From Bacteroidota bacterium (GTDB lineage Bacteria > Bacteroidota > Ignavibacteria > SZUA-365), in the NCBI GenBank assembly GCA_023432805.1, contig JAEYUG010000093.1:6727-70726 (forward strand): a stretch of 64,000 nt of DNA, given 5' to 3'. The notes under the pieces were generated by a model. It was not told the origin of the DNA. It ran no database searches and saw only the letters and a list, made by a program, of their open reading frames with translations. The stretch's first letter is position 1, and each line of letters begins with the position of its first letter. Shown piece after piece: positions 9,251-18,668 of the stretch. The position numbers and the translations under genes were made by a program.

Positions 9251-12200
9251 ACTCGCGGATGCCTATCTCGTTGCGTGTGACTTTGGACGAATCAACTCCC
9301 ACGGATCAGTTTTAGGGGCCGAGAAGGAGAAGGTGGGGACACCTGACACCTTGTTTACCACGCCTCAGGGGACCTTTGTCCTGGCTGAGTACACCACTCA
9401 GAAGGATGGGCTGTTTGGCAAGATCAAGAGCGATCTTGGCAAGTGCCTAGATTCAGGAAAGACTGGTATCCCGTTGGACAAGGTCGAGAGGATCGTCTGT
9501 TGCTTCACCGGAAGGATCACCGCAGAGGAGGAGTGTGAGCTTCGCGAGCAATGCCGCGAATGCGGAATTCCACTTGATCTCATCGGGATCGATGCCATCA
9601 CGAACGATCTTCATGCAAAGCACCCAGCACTTGCCGCCGAGTTCTTGGGGATTTCGATAGACTCAGGGCAAATCATCGGACCGGACCAGTTCGTGTCGAT
9701 TCTCGGCAGGAACAGACTTTCGACTAGGCTCGATCATGCCTTTCACTTTCGTGAGCAGGAGCTCGATTTCGTTCAGGAGTCGCTTGAGGACAACCGTCTG
9801 GTCATTCTGACGGGGCGCCCGGGTGTTGGAAAGACTCGTTTGGCGCTGGAGGCATGTAACAGGTTCAAGCAGCGTCATCCCGCGTTCGAGATACACTGCG
9901 TCCTAGGGAGAAATCGGGATCTATGGGATGACCTCTGTGCTAGATTTTCACGCCCCGGACACTTCCTCCTGCTCGTCGATGACGCGAATCGAGTCAATCG
10001 GTTTGACTATGTCATCGACTTCCTAGAGCAACAACGGGAGGGTACTCAGATTAAGGTCGTGGCTACAGTGCGCGACTATGCGATCAGCGTGATTCAAGAT
10101 GCTGCTCGACGGCTGGGAGAGGTCACCGTACGGGAGCTCGGAGGCTTCTCACAGAATCAGATCCGGGCGCTGGTTGCTGATGAGTATGAGATCAACAACT
10201 TCCTCCTCCTGGACCGTATTGGGGAAGTCTCGAAGGGGAATCCAAGACTGGCCATAATGGCGGCTGACGTGGCGAAGCAGGGACGTTTCGATGACATCTT
10301 CGACGTTTCATCCCTATACGAAGAGTACTTCTCCTCCATTCGTGCGGATCTTCGCATCGGGGCCGATCATCCAGAATCAGCTGAGCTTCTGTGTGTCGCA
10401 GCAATCACCTCATTTTTCAATGCTGTGGACCGTTCGAATGAGCAAATGATGCATTTGATCGAAACCTCCACTGGGATTTCGCCAACTGCGTTCTGGGATA
10501 CAGTCAGGCATCTGCATAGGATGGAGGTGGTTGACCTCTATGATGGAGAGGTTGTGCGCGTATCGGATCAGATTCTTGGTACCTACCTGTTTTATTTGGC
10601 TGTGTTCAAGGAACGTGTTGTTCGTTTCGACGTGCTCATGGCGCATATGTTTCCTGCCTTCCGTGCGCGATTCACTGACTCGATCCATTCTGTCGTCAGC
10701 GCGTTTGATGGCGTGACCATCATCAATGCAATGCAACCCTGTATCGTAGAGGCGGTTAGGCGGCACCAAGCTGCAGAGGATGAGACGGCGATCATCCAAT
10801 TGCTTGATGTCTTCTGGTTTGCATGCCCTACCGAGACGCTGGAATGGATTCGCGGGAGCATAGCAGCCCTAGCCCCAGAGCCGTTCACGCAGGCTCACGA
10901 TACTACCGGGCAGGTCGTGACCACAGGCAGTCTTCCAAGCATCATGAATCTGTTGCGGAACTTCGCCTACGCCAAGGACGAGGATACGCAGTCCGCAGTC
11001 GAACTTCTCTTGCGTTACATCTCGATACGGCCTGTAAGTACATCGCATCTCATCAAGATTCTGAACGAGGACTTCGGGTTCAGGTATGACTCAATCACAC
11101 GTCGGTTCAGTGTCCAGCGTATAGTGGTCGCCGGGTTATGTGGCCGTCTTGAGAAAGATCCTGTCCTCGCAAAGGTGTTCATGGCCGTTGCTCGGACGTA
11201 TCTCGGAACACACTTCGACTGCCACGAGTCGCGAGAGCGAAACCTCGTGAACATCATCGATTTCGATCTGACCGCTACACCGGAGTTGCTCGCGATACGG
11301 AGTGCCATCTGGCAGCAGCTCATCAGCCTCTACGCGTGTCGAGACGTGCAGGATGAGGTGCTGGAGGTCATACACGATTACAGCTTCTCAAACATCGCAG
11401 CTGCGAGCAATTCGCTTGTGCAAGCTGATGCCGAACACGTCTTGCCGTTCTTGGCATCGGTGCTCGATGAGCGCAGGTTTAAGGACTGCGAGCTGATGAA
11501 TGACTATCTCGATCTCTTGATTCGGCATGCTGCTGCTGTGCCCGTCGGCCTGCGAGAGCGGTTTCAATGTGCCACCTATGTCCAAGCGAAGACCCTTTGC
11601 AGCTCAAGATGGAACTCGCCGTATCCTTCATTGTCGACCGACGATTACGAGCAGTGGCAGCGCAAGCAGGTGGATGAGTACGCTGCTGACCTGTCCCTCG
11701 AGGAATTCGCCACCTTCCTCGAACGCTGTGTGGAGATTAGGGAGACACCGTGGGCCCCACGAGCCGAGTACCAAGTTCGACCAGTTGTCGAAAGGATTCT
11801 TCTATCTCTGGCCGCGCGAAGCACCGATCTGTTCCGTCAAGCGTTGAAGTTGTATCTCGAGCGCGGTGACGTGTTCGGACTGAGCAGTCGTGCCATTGTC
11901 CTGCGACTCGTTGAGGATGCAGGCTGCCACGGTGCAATGCAGGTACTGAAGGAACTGGAGTTTCCGACGAGCAGAAGGTGGCTGTTCCTCGTTCATGAGG
12001 TGTTGGATGCTGCTGATATCGATCAAGGAGTACTGAGCCACCTTTATGGTCTCTATGAGTCAGCAAAGCCGGATGATCTCCCGGAAAGGTTCGATTATTT
12101 GTTGAAGTATATCGCAACCGATCCGGCCGTCGTTTTCAAGGTCGTGTCGACTATCGTCCAAAGAGCACAGGGAGATCCCAATCTGGCTTCAGCCCTCACG

Positions 12201-12968
12201 TCACTGTTCGAGCCTGGCGCGGAAGTCTTCAGGCACCTGCGAGAGTTCTTTGCTGATGATATGGACCTACTCAAACGTGCTTACTTGCTGGCAGATGGAG
12301 TGAGGATCTACCTCGATTACCATGGTCAGGTGTTCGAGCTCCTTCTCGATCATGATCCGGGGTTCCTTGCAGAGTATTTGATGTGGAGGTACGCGAAGGC
12401 GCCATCTGGCTGGATCAGCAAACAAGAGTTGCACAAGGACTACACTTTCATCTGGAAGCGTACGGCTCATCAGGATATCATGGACAGAGCGGTGCAGGCA
12501 TTGTCTGAGCAAGCTACAGAACGTCATCTACGTCACGACGCTTTGCTGACAGCGTTGTTCGATGCTCGGGATGGCAATGCTGAGACTGCAGGTCGAGTTG
12601 TTGCTCAGCAGAATGAATATCTACTGGAACTTGTGAAAAGGCGGGCCCATGATTCCGAATTCATGCGCTACGTGTTTGGAGTCATCACCGCATTCGATCC
12701 CAAGCGACGACTACAGTTCGTCAAGCGGTTCGTGGAGAATAACCAGAGTGTCGCTGCATTCCAGCAGTTGCCCTTGGAGCCTACGACGTGGAGCTGGAGT
12801 GGAAGTCGCGTGCCTATCTTACAGGGACAGATTGACTACTGGGATTCCCTTGCGGAAATCATGGACAGCGTGGATCTTCTCCCGCACAAGGAGCATATTC
12901 GGCAGAAGATCCGAGGATTGAGGGAACAGATCGAGGTGGAGAAACGCCGGGACTTCATAGAGGACTGA
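9189..12968 (+). CDS. Nuclease-STAND NTPase, putative antiphage effector
   Basis: A 1259-aa protein. Residues 1-170 look like a restriction-endonuclease-type domain: D53 in GTPDTLF and E67 in FVLAEYT, spaced as in PD-(D/E)XK folds, though the usual second acidic/lysine pair is ExT here. A P-loop follows (GRPGVGKTRL from G209) with Walker B FLLLVDD (D264) and a conserved sensor-like ATVRD, the order seen in STAND/NACHT-type ATPases. About 800 C-terminal residues are helical, repeat-like and probably sense a ligand. Avs-type and related STAND proteins recognise phage proteins and trigger nuclease activity; assigning this one to defence rests on architecture and on its place beside BREX. Base composition is lower in GC than the flanking chromosome. 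Start 9189 is chosen for N-terminal fold completeness; no clear ribosome site precedes it. Confidence 0.75.
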   Translation: MSKVSQIQSALLAMNSGAFHELADAYLVACDFGRINSHGSVLGAEKEKVGTPDTLFTTPQGTFVLAEYTTQKDGLFGKIKSDLGKCLDSGKTGIPLDKVERIVCCFTGRITAEEECELREQCRECGIPLDLIGIDAITNDLHAKHPALAAEFLGISIDSGQIIGPDQFVSILGRNRLSTRLDHAFHFREQELDFVQESLEDNRLVILTGRPGVGKTRLALEACNRFKQRHPAFEIHCVLGRNRDLWDDLCARFSRPGHFLLLVDDANRVNRFDYVIDFLEQQREGTQIKVVATVRDYAISVIQDAARRLGEVTVRELGGFSQNQIRALVADEYEINNFLLLDRIGEVSKGNPRLAIMAADVAKQGRFDDIFDVSSLYEEYFSSIRADLRIGADHPESAELLCVAAITSFFNAVDRSNEQMMHLIETSTGISPTAFWDTVRHLHRMEVVDLYDGEVVRVSDQILGTYLFYLAVFKERVVRFDVLMAHMFPAFRARFTDSIHSVVSAFDGVTIINAMQPCIVEAVRRHQAAEDETAIIQLLDVFWFACPTETLEWIRGSIAALAPEPFTQAHDTTGQVVTTGSLPSIMNLLRNFAYAKDEDTQSAVELLLRYISIRPVSTSHLIKILNEDFGFRYDSITRRFSVQRIVVAGLCGRLEKDPVLAKVFMAVARTYLGTHFDCHESRERNLVNIIDFDLTATPELLAIRSAIWQQLISLYACRDVQDEVLEVIHDYSFSNIAAASNSLVQADAEHVLPFLASVLDERRFKDCELMNDYLDLLIRHAAAVPVGLRERFQCATYVQAKTLCSSRWNSPYPSLSTDDYEQWQRKQVDEYAADLSLEEFATFLERCVEIRETPWAPRAEYQVRPVVERILLSLAARSTDLFRQALKLYLERGDVFGLSSRAIVLRLVEDAGCHGAMQVLKELEFPTSRRWLFLVHEVLDAADIDQGVLSHLYGLYESAKPDDLPERFDYLLKYIATDPAVVFKVVSTIVQRAQGDPNLASALTSLFEPGAEVFRHLREFFADDMDLLKRAYLLADGVRIYLDYHGQVFELLLDHDPGFLAEYLMWRYAKAPSGWISKQELHKDYTFIWKRTAHQDIMDRAVQALSEQATERHLRHDALLTALFDARDGNAETAGRVVAQQNEYLLELVKRRAHDSEFMRYVFGVITAFDPKRRLQFVKRFVENNQSVAAFQQLPLEPTTWSWSGSRVPILQGQIDYWDSLAEIMDSVDLLPHKEHIRQKIRGLREQIEVEKRRDFIED

Positions 12969-13001
12969 GAATCGAGAGTCCCCTGCGCTGGTGCAACCCG
13001 C

Positions 13002-13985
13002 TTACAGACCGAGCATGATCGCGGCGTTGTTCCGGAAGCGCGCCTCATCCCGATCGTAGATTCCGACGGTAGCCAAGCTGCGGTGACCCGTCTGCCGCTG
13101 CACGTGGGCGTAGGACGCCCCCTGGATCAGTGCCTCTGTCACGAAACCCGCGCGCAGTGAATGCCCTGCGAAACGCTCGGCATCGAATCCGGCCGCTTCG
13201 GCGCGCCGCTTGATGATGAGACTGACCGCACGGTCGCTCAGCCGCGTGGTGCCGAGGCGTCCGCCCTTCCCGACGGGGCGGAAGAGCGGCCCCGACGTAA
13301 TGTCAGCACGAGATAACCAGGCATGGATCGCCTGCACGGGGCAGAGGAAGTCGCGGTGCGCGCGCGGGAGGGCCTTCTCGAAGCCGCGCCCCTCCTGGTC
13401 CGTCTTCGATGCGCGCACGTGCGCAATAGCCCCCTCCGTGGTGAAGCTGATGTCGGACACGTCGAGGGCGACGAGCTCGGAACGGCGGAAGGCCCCGACG
13501 AACCCGAGCAAGAGGAGGGCATTGTCCCGTGCGCCAAGGAGCGTGGACGCATCGATCTGTGCGAGGATGCGGATGAGCGTGTCGAGGAGGAGCGGCGCAG
13601 CACGGTGCGCATTCTGACCCGCCTCAGTTTTCGACCGTGCAATGCCGCGCAGGATCAGGCGCACAGCCGGGTCGCGCGTCGGTGAAGCAAGCCCCGCGAG
13701 CAGGTGGGCCTGCCCGACGGCGATGCTGCGGCGCCGCAGCGTGGCGAGGGCATGGGTGTCGGCGTGCGCCGTGAGGTAGAGCGCGAGCGTCTCCGGTGCA
13801 GCCGGGAGCGCGTCGAGCGCCTGGTCGGTGCACCAGGTCGTAAAGTGCGTCCAGTCCGCAGCGTAGGCGCGCCGGGTGTTCGCCGCGTGGGCCTCGCGGG
13901 CGTACGCGCGGGCACGGGACGTGAGCGGGGGGGCGGGCAGGGTCGTGGGCCCATCAGTGGGTGCGGGGAGCAGGGGAGTGTCCAT
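13002..13985 (-). CDS. XerC/D-like tyrosine recombinase inside the island
   Basis: 327 aa from ATG 13985; a 12-residue upstream extension runs through the inverted repeat and is rejected. An N-terminal SAM-like core-binding domain (ANTRRAYAADWTHF) precedes a catalytic domain with Arg in GAFRRSELVAL, Lys in RASKTD, HSLRAGF (HxxR), GHRS and the nucleophile Tyr in VGIYDRDE. All catalytic residues are present. It is much richer in GC and Arg/Ala than the STAND and brxF genes beside it, which suggests a separate arrival. TATCTTTG at 13990-13997 lies just 4 nt before the ATG, so its mRNA would be nearly leaderless. A 12-5-12 inverted repeat sits directly upstream. It may be the integrase of a nested element or a site-specific resolvase. 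Confidence 0.88.
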   Translation of the reverse strand: MDTPLLPAPTDGPTTLPAPPLTSRARAYAREAHAANTRRAYAADWTHFTTWCTDQALDALPAAPETLALYLTAHADTHALATLRRRSIAVGQAHLLAGLASPTRDPAVRLILRGIARSKTEAGQNAHRAAPLLLDTLIRILAQIDASTLLGARDNALLLLGFVGAFRRSELVALDVSDISFTTEGAIAHVRASKTDQEGRGFEKALPRAHRDFLCPVQAIHAWLSRADITSGPLFRPVGKGGRLGTTRLSDRAVSLIIKRRAEAAGFDAERFAGHSLRAGFVTEALIQGASYAHVQRQTGHRSLATVGIYDRDEARFRNNAAIMLGL

Positions 13986-13989
13986 GCCG

Positions 13990-14021
13990 CAAAGATACGA
14001 ATAACTTCCGATAATGTTCAA
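13990..14021 (-). promoter_or_regulatory. Bacteroidota-type promoter of the nested recombinase
   Basis: On the minus strand TATCTTTG (13990-13997) matches the TAnnTTTG -7 element exactly, and TTG (14019-14021) lies 21 nt upstream as a -33 element. The -33 element is at the edge of the inverted-repeat spacer at 14004-14032, so recombinase binding there would block its own promoter. Confidence 0.5.
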
Positions 14022-14032
14022 TTATCGGAAGT
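14004..14032. repeat. Perfect 12-5-12 inverted repeat, candidate recombination core site
   Basis: ACTTCCGATAAT (14004-14015), spacer gttca, ATTATCGGAAGT (14021-14032): arms are exact reverse complements. Two 11-13-bp arms around a 5-8-bp spacer is the standard layout of a tyrosine recombinase crossover site, and a recombinase gene begins 19 bp away. I did not find a second copy in the window. It could instead be only an operator. Confidence 0.55.
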
Positions 14033-14413
14033 AAAAATCGACTGCAGCACTCCGAAGGCGATGAGACTTTCTGCGGACCTTGCGCGACACTTGTGCGGCA
14101 CGAGCCCTGGGGTGCTTGGCTGCAACGGGCAATAAGAGTAAGTTCCCTGTAATCTATTGATCTAATCTCGGCCATATGAGCAACCCACCATCAGCGAAAC
14201 CCCGTGATTTTCGTTTGATGGATGATTTAGGTCAGTCATACTGTTGGCAAGTTCCTTTTTCCAAACACCAGCCTCGGAGCTTCATCAGTCGTTGGGGATG
14301 GTGGCAATTCTATTAACAAGCGATCAAGCGCCTCAATTTTTCCCATCATGCCGCCATCAATAGTTGGTGTGACAATTGCCAGGAAGTCAACATCGTGTTG
14401 AAGAATACCACTG
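14033..14413. other. Spacer between nested recombinase and BREX
   Basis: No well-supported gene. A 46-codon frame (14176-14316, plus) and a 68-codon frame (14236-14442, minus, overlapping the brxF start) are open, but neither has a clear ribosome site. The minus frame has fairly protein-like composition and may be a remnant. A possible BREX promoter lies at 14214-14246. AT content is higher here than in the recombinase gene. Confidence 0.4.
14214..14246 (+). promoter_or_regulatory. Candidate promoter of the BREX operon
   Basis: TTTG (14214-14217) is followed after 21 nt by TACTGTTG (14239-14246), one mismatch from the Bacteroidota TAnnTTTG element. It would give a leader of about 160 nt before brxF. 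It is the best match I see in the gap upstream of brxF. Confidence 0.35.
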
Positions 14414-14890
14414 ATGGCTGAACCAATCCCAGATAGAATCATTGCGGGAATCGACCACGCTCGCGAACTGTACTACCGTCTAATCATCCTAGTGGCTCCG
14501 GCAGCTTCGGGTAAGACCGATGCCCTGCGGATCGTTCATAAGCGCATCGCTGCTCCTCTGATCAACATAAACTTTGAACTCTCCCAGCGTTTGCTCAACA
14601 TTACAATACGCCAACGGGCGTTACGGTTACCGTCGATCCTCTACGAGATCGTAGGCACTTCAAACGGTGCTGTCGTTCTTCTTGATAACATTGAGGTACT
14701 CTTCGATGTCTCACTTAAACAAGACCCGTTGCGGCTTCTGCAAGTGCTTTCGCGGAACAAGACGGTTGTCGTGGCTTGGAATGGATCCATCAACGACGAG
14801 CATCTCGTCTATGCGACGCCGAACCACCCCGAATACAAACGATATCCCGTACAAGATTTCCTGGTGGTGAACCCGGAGGTCGTTGCATGA
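14414..14890 (+). CDS. brxF: BREX type 3 P-loop protein BrxF
   Basis: 158 aa, close to the usual length of BrxF. The P-loop [12 protein letters not shown] (about residues 29-40) is variant in form, and a Walker B-like [12 protein letters not shown] follows at about 87-98. BrxF is the small ATPase that opens type 3 BREX operons, and the following gene order confirms the call. The start ATG lies in a weak context (GAAGAATACCACTG before ATG). It ends 34 nt before the brxC start. Its partner and exact biochemical role are not settled in the family; it is thought to act with BrxC. Confidence 0.88.
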   Translation: MAEPIPDRIIAGIDHARELYYRLIILVAPAASGKTDALRIVHKRIAAPLININFELSQRLLNITIRQRALRLPSILYEIVGTSNGAVVLLDNIEVLFDVSLKQDPLRLLQVLSRNKTVVVAWNGSINDEHLVYATPNHPEYKRYPVQDFLVVNPEVVA

Positions 14891-14924
14891 AGACATGGAA
14901 CGAAGGCGCAGGAGGCCAAACGCG

Positions 14925-17900
14925 ATGAAATACGGAGACCTGATCCAATTCGAGCCTATCGAGTCCGTGGTTCAGCTACGAGACGCCGACGAGTCCGTCG
15001 CTGCCCGACAGCTTGTCCAGACCTTTGTCATCTCCTCTGAGATGGCCGATAAGTTGGTCAGCTTGGTCGTTCCCCAGCTTCAGTTCGACAAGCCCATGGA
15101 CAATAAGGGGTTGCTGGTCGTGGGCAACTATGGCACAGGTAAATCGCATCTCATGTCGATGATCTCTGCTTTGGCTGAAAACGGCGATCTAGTAACGCAT
15201 CTGAACGACAAGAGCGTGGCCAGCGCCGCGGGCAACATCAGCGGGCGGTTCAAGGTGGTCCGAACTGAGATTGGCGCGACCACGATGTCCTTGCGCGACA
15301 TCCTCGTGGCCGAACTGGAGGAGCACCTGGCCGCGATGGGAGTGTCTTATTCCTTTCCGCCAGCGGACAAGGTGTCCAACAGCAAGCGTTCCTTCGAAGA
15401 GATGATGACCGCCTTCCACCAGGAGTATCCCGACCACGGTCTGCTCCTGGTGGTAGATGAACTACTCGACTACCTGCGGACCCGAAAGGATCAGGAACTC
15501 ATTCTCGATCTCAACTTCCTGCGCGAGATAGGCGAGGTCTGCAAGGACCTGCGATTCCGTTTCATCGCCGGTGTCCAAGAAGCCATTTTCGACAGCCCTC
15601 GTTTTTCCTTTGTTGCCGACAGCATTCGCCGGGTGAAGGACCGCTTCGAGCAAATTCTCATCGCCCGCAAGGACGTCAAGTTCGTGGTGGCCGAGCGTCT
15701 GCTCAAGAAGACCGCCGACCAGCAAGTGAAAATCCGGGAGTACCTGACACCCTTCGCCAAGTTCTACGGCCGCATGAATGAGCGCATGGACGAGTTCGTG
15801 CGCCTCTTCCCCGTACATCCGGACTATATCGATACATTCGAGCGGGTTACAGCGGTGGAAAAGCGCGAGGTGCTCAAGACCCTATCCATGGCCATGAAGA
15901 AGCTGCTCGGCCAGAACGTGCCCGACGACCGGCCCGGGGTCATCGCCTATGACGGCTACTGGACGACTCTGCGCGAGAATCCGTCCTTCCGCGCCGTTCC
16001 GGACATCAAGGCGGTCATCGATTGCAGCATGGTGCTCGAGTCGCGCATCCAGCAGGCCTTCACCCGCCCGGCGTACAAGCCCGTGGCGACCCAGCTCATC
16101 CACGCGCTATCGGTCCACCGGCTCACGACAGGCGACATTTACGCCACCCTGGGCGCGACTGCGGAAGAACTGCGCGACGGGTTATGCCTCTTCCAGCCAG
16201 GCATCGATGAACTGGGCGGCGACCCGGCCGACGATCTCCTTTCCCTGGTGGAGACTGTCTTGCGGGAAATCCACAAGACGGTCAGCGGCCAGTTCATCTC
16301 GTCCAATCCAGACAACCGCCAGTATTACCTGGACCTCAAGAAGACCGACGACTTCGACGCGCTGATCGAGAAGCGGGCCGAAAGTCTCGACTCCTCGCAG
16401 CTCGACCGCTACTACTACGAGGCGCTCCGGCGGGTCATGGAATGCACGGATCAAACCTACGTGACGGGCTATAAAATCTGGCAGCACGAGCTCGAATGGC
16501 TGGAGCGTAAGGCCGCCCGTCAGGGATACCTTTTCTTTGGCGCGCCCAATGAACGCTCCACAGCGGTGCCGCCACGGGATTTCTACCTGTATTTCATCCA
16601 GCCCTTTGACGCGCCGCATTTCAAGGACGAGAAGAAACCCGAGGAGCTGTTCCTGCGCCTGACGAACACGGACGAGGAATTCCGCACCGCGCTTCGAAGC
16701 TACGCCGCTGCCCTGGACCTTGCATCCACCGCTTCGGGCCACGCCAAGTCCACCTACGAGTCCAAGGCATCGAACTTCCTGCGCGACCTCGTGCAGTGGC
16801 TCCAGAAAAACATGACCACGGCCTTCGAGGTCACCTATCAGGGGCGCGCCAAGGCACTGACTGATTGGGCCAAGGGTAAATCCATCCGGGAGATTTCCGG
16901 AATTGGTTCACACGAGCGCATCAATTTCCGCGACCTGGTGAACACTACCGCGGGCATCTGTCTCGGGACGAAGTTTCAGGACCAGGCTCCCGAATACCCA
17001 TTCTTCTCGGTGCTCATCACCGGAGCGAACCGGGCCCAAGCCGCGCAGGACGTTCTGCGCGCCATCGCCGGACAGAATCGCACCAAGCAGGCCACCGCGG
17101 TGCTGGATGCCCTGGAGCTTCTCGACGGCGAGCGGCTCGATCCCTACCGGTCCAAGTACGCTAAGCACATTCTCGGTGTCGCCAAGAAAAAGGGCCACGG
17201 ACAGGTAGTCAACCGCACCGAACTGATCCAGGACGTCCTCGGCGTGGAATACCTCGCGCCGCAATTGCTCCGTCTCGAACCCGAGTGGGCCGTGGTGGTG
17301 CTGGCCGCGCTGGTCTATGCCGGCGAGGTGGTCCTCTCCATCCCGGGCAAGAAGTTCGATGCCACGGGTCTGGCGCAACTGGCCGGGACCGGCATCGATG
17401 AACTGGCCCAGTTCAAGCACATCGAGCGGCCAAAGGACTGGAATCTTCCGGCGCTCAAGGCGCTTTTCGAGCTTCTTGGGCTCACGCCGGGCATGGCGCA
17501 ACTGGTCACCCAGGGCAAGGACGAGCCGGTTCAGGAGCTGCAGAAGGCCGTCACCAACGCCGTCGAACGGCTGGTGCTAGTGCAGCAGAGCATGCAGACC
17601 GGGTTGTTCTTTTGGGGCCGCAGCCTGCTGGCCGAGGATGAGATCAAGAAGCTGCGCGGGAAACTGGACGAGACCAAGACCTTCCTCGAATCCCTGCAAG
17701 CTTACACGACGACCGGCAAGCTCAAGAACTTCCGCTATGACGCCTCGGAAGTGACCGCTCAGCGGAGTGGGCTCGAATCCCTTGCCGAAATCAAGTCGCT
17801 CGAGGAACTGGTGGTCGACCTCGGGTCCACAGCATCGTACCTCTCCACCGCCGAGGCGGTCCTACCCACCGGCCACGAGTGGATCGACAAAATGAAGACC

Positions 17901-18653
17901 GCACGGGACGAGGTACTGACCCAGATCGGCGACCCGGCAAAACGGAGCGCGGCGGCATTCCGCCAGCAGACCCAGCGCAAGCTCGGCGACCTTAAGAAAG
18001 CCTACCTGCTGGCCTACATTTCCATGCACGCCAAAGCGCGTCTCGGCGTGAACGAGGACAAGCACAAGGCCCAGCTCATGGGCGACGATCGGCTCAAGGA
18101 CCTGCAGAAGCTCTCCACCATCGAACTGATGACACGTCAGCATCTCTCGGACTTCCAGAATCGGCTCGCCGGATTGAAGAGCTGCTTTGCGCTCACCGAA
18201 CAGGAACTGGAAGCATCGCCGGTCTGCCCGTACTGCAACTTCAAGCCGGGTTCGGAACCGCCTGCCGCTCCCGCGGCGACGATGCTGGGCGCTTTGGACG
18301 AGGAACTCGACAAGCTGGTCGAAAATTGGACCCAGACGCTGCTCGCCAACCTCGAAGACCCGACCACCAAGGGGAACCTGAGCCTCCTCAGGCCCGAGCC
18401 GCGCAAGCTGGTGGACGGCTTCGTCAAGAAGCGGGCCCTGCCAGACGATCTCGACCAGGATTTCATCCACGCCTTGCAGGAGGTTCTCTCCGGGCTTACC
18501 AAGGTCTCAGTCAAGATCGCGGACCTGCGGGATGCCCTGCTCTTGGGCGGCTCACCGGCCACGCTGGCGGAGATGCGGAAGCGGTTTGAGGAATATCTGG
18601 ACGGACTGACCAAGGGCCAGGAACCCGGCAAAGTGCGTATTGTATTGGAGTAA
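14925..18653 (+). CDS. brxC: BREX ATPase BrxC
   Basis: 1242 aa from ATG 14925, chosen because AGGAGG lies 9 nt upstream (14910-14915) and because the reading from 14883 only adds a basic, unlikely extension. The P-loop [10 protein letters not shown] starts at residue 67 and [12 protein letters not shown] provides a Walker B further on. The large helical remainder is typical of BrxC/PglY, and CPYC near the C-terminus may be half of a metal site. BrxC is the large ATPase of BREX complexes, needed with PglX and PglZ for methylation and phage exclusion. GC is clearly higher than in brxF and the SIR2 gene. It is followed after 15 nt by pglXI. Confidence 0.93.
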   Translation: MKYGDLIQFEPIESVVQLRDADESVAARQLVQTFVISSEMADKLVSLVVPQLQFDKPMDNKGLLVVGNYGTGKSHLMSMISALAENGDLVTHLNDKSVASAAGNISGRFKVVRTEIGATTMSLRDILVAELEEHLAAMGVSYSFPPADKVSNSKRSFEEMMTAFHQEYPDHGLLLVVDELLDYLRTRKDQELILDLNFLREIGEVCKDLRFRFIAGVQEAIFDSPRFSFVADSIRRVKDRFEQILIARKDVKFVVAERLLKKTADQQVKIREYLTPFAKFYGRMNERMDEFVRLFPVHPDYIDTFERVTAVEKREVLKTLSMAMKKLLGQNVPDDRPGVIAYDGYWTTLRENPSFRAVPDIKAVIDCSMVLESRIQQAFTRPAYKPVATQLIHALSVHRLTTGDIYATLGATAEELRDGLCLFQPGIDELGGDPADDLLSLVETVLREIHKTVSGQFISSNPDNRQYYLDLKKTDDFDALIEKRAESLDSSQLDRYYYEALRRVMECTDQTYVTGYKIWQHELEWLERKAARQGYLFFGAPNERSTAVPPRDFYLYFIQPFDAPHFKDEKKPEELFLRLTNTDEEFRTALRSYAAALDLASTASGHAKSTYESKASNFLRDLVQWLQKNMTTAFEVTYQGRAKALTDWAKGKSIREISGIGSHERINFRDLVNTTAGICLGTKFQDQAPEYPFFSVLITGANRAQAAQDVLRAIAGQNRTKQATAVLDALELLDGERLDPYRSKYAKHILGVAKKKGHGQVVNRTELIQDVLGVEYLAPQLLRLEPEWAVVVLAALVYAGEVVLSIPGKKFDATGLAQLAGTGIDELAQFKHIERPKDWNLPALKALFELLGLTPGMAQLVTQGKDEPVQELQKAVTNAVERLVLVQQSMQTGLFFWGRSLLAEDEIKKLRGKLDETKTFLESLQAYTTTGKLKNFRYDASEVTAQRSGLESLAEIKSLEELVVDLGSTASYLSTAEAVLPTGHEWIDKMKTARDEVLTQIGDPAKRSAAAFRQQTQRKLGDLKKAYLLAYISMHAKARLGVNEDKHKAQLMGDDRLKDLQKLSTIELMTRQHLSDFQNRLAGLKSCFALTEQELEASPVCPYCNFKPGSEPPAAPAATMLGALDEELDKLVENWTQTLLANLEDPTTKGNLSLLRPEPRKLVDGFVKKRALPDDLDQDFIHALQEVLSGLTKVSVKIADLRDALLLGGSPATLAEMRKRFEEYLDGLTKGQEPGKVRIVLE

Positions 18654-18668
18654 CCAATAGGAACAAGT

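Noticed and set aside
14176..14316. 46-codon plus-strand frame in the pre-BREX spacer
   Set aside because: No clear ribosome site and covers the likely BREX promoter.
14236..14442. 68-codon minus-strand frame before brxF
   Set aside because: Overlaps the brxF start and has no ribosome site; possible remnant but not supportable as a gene.
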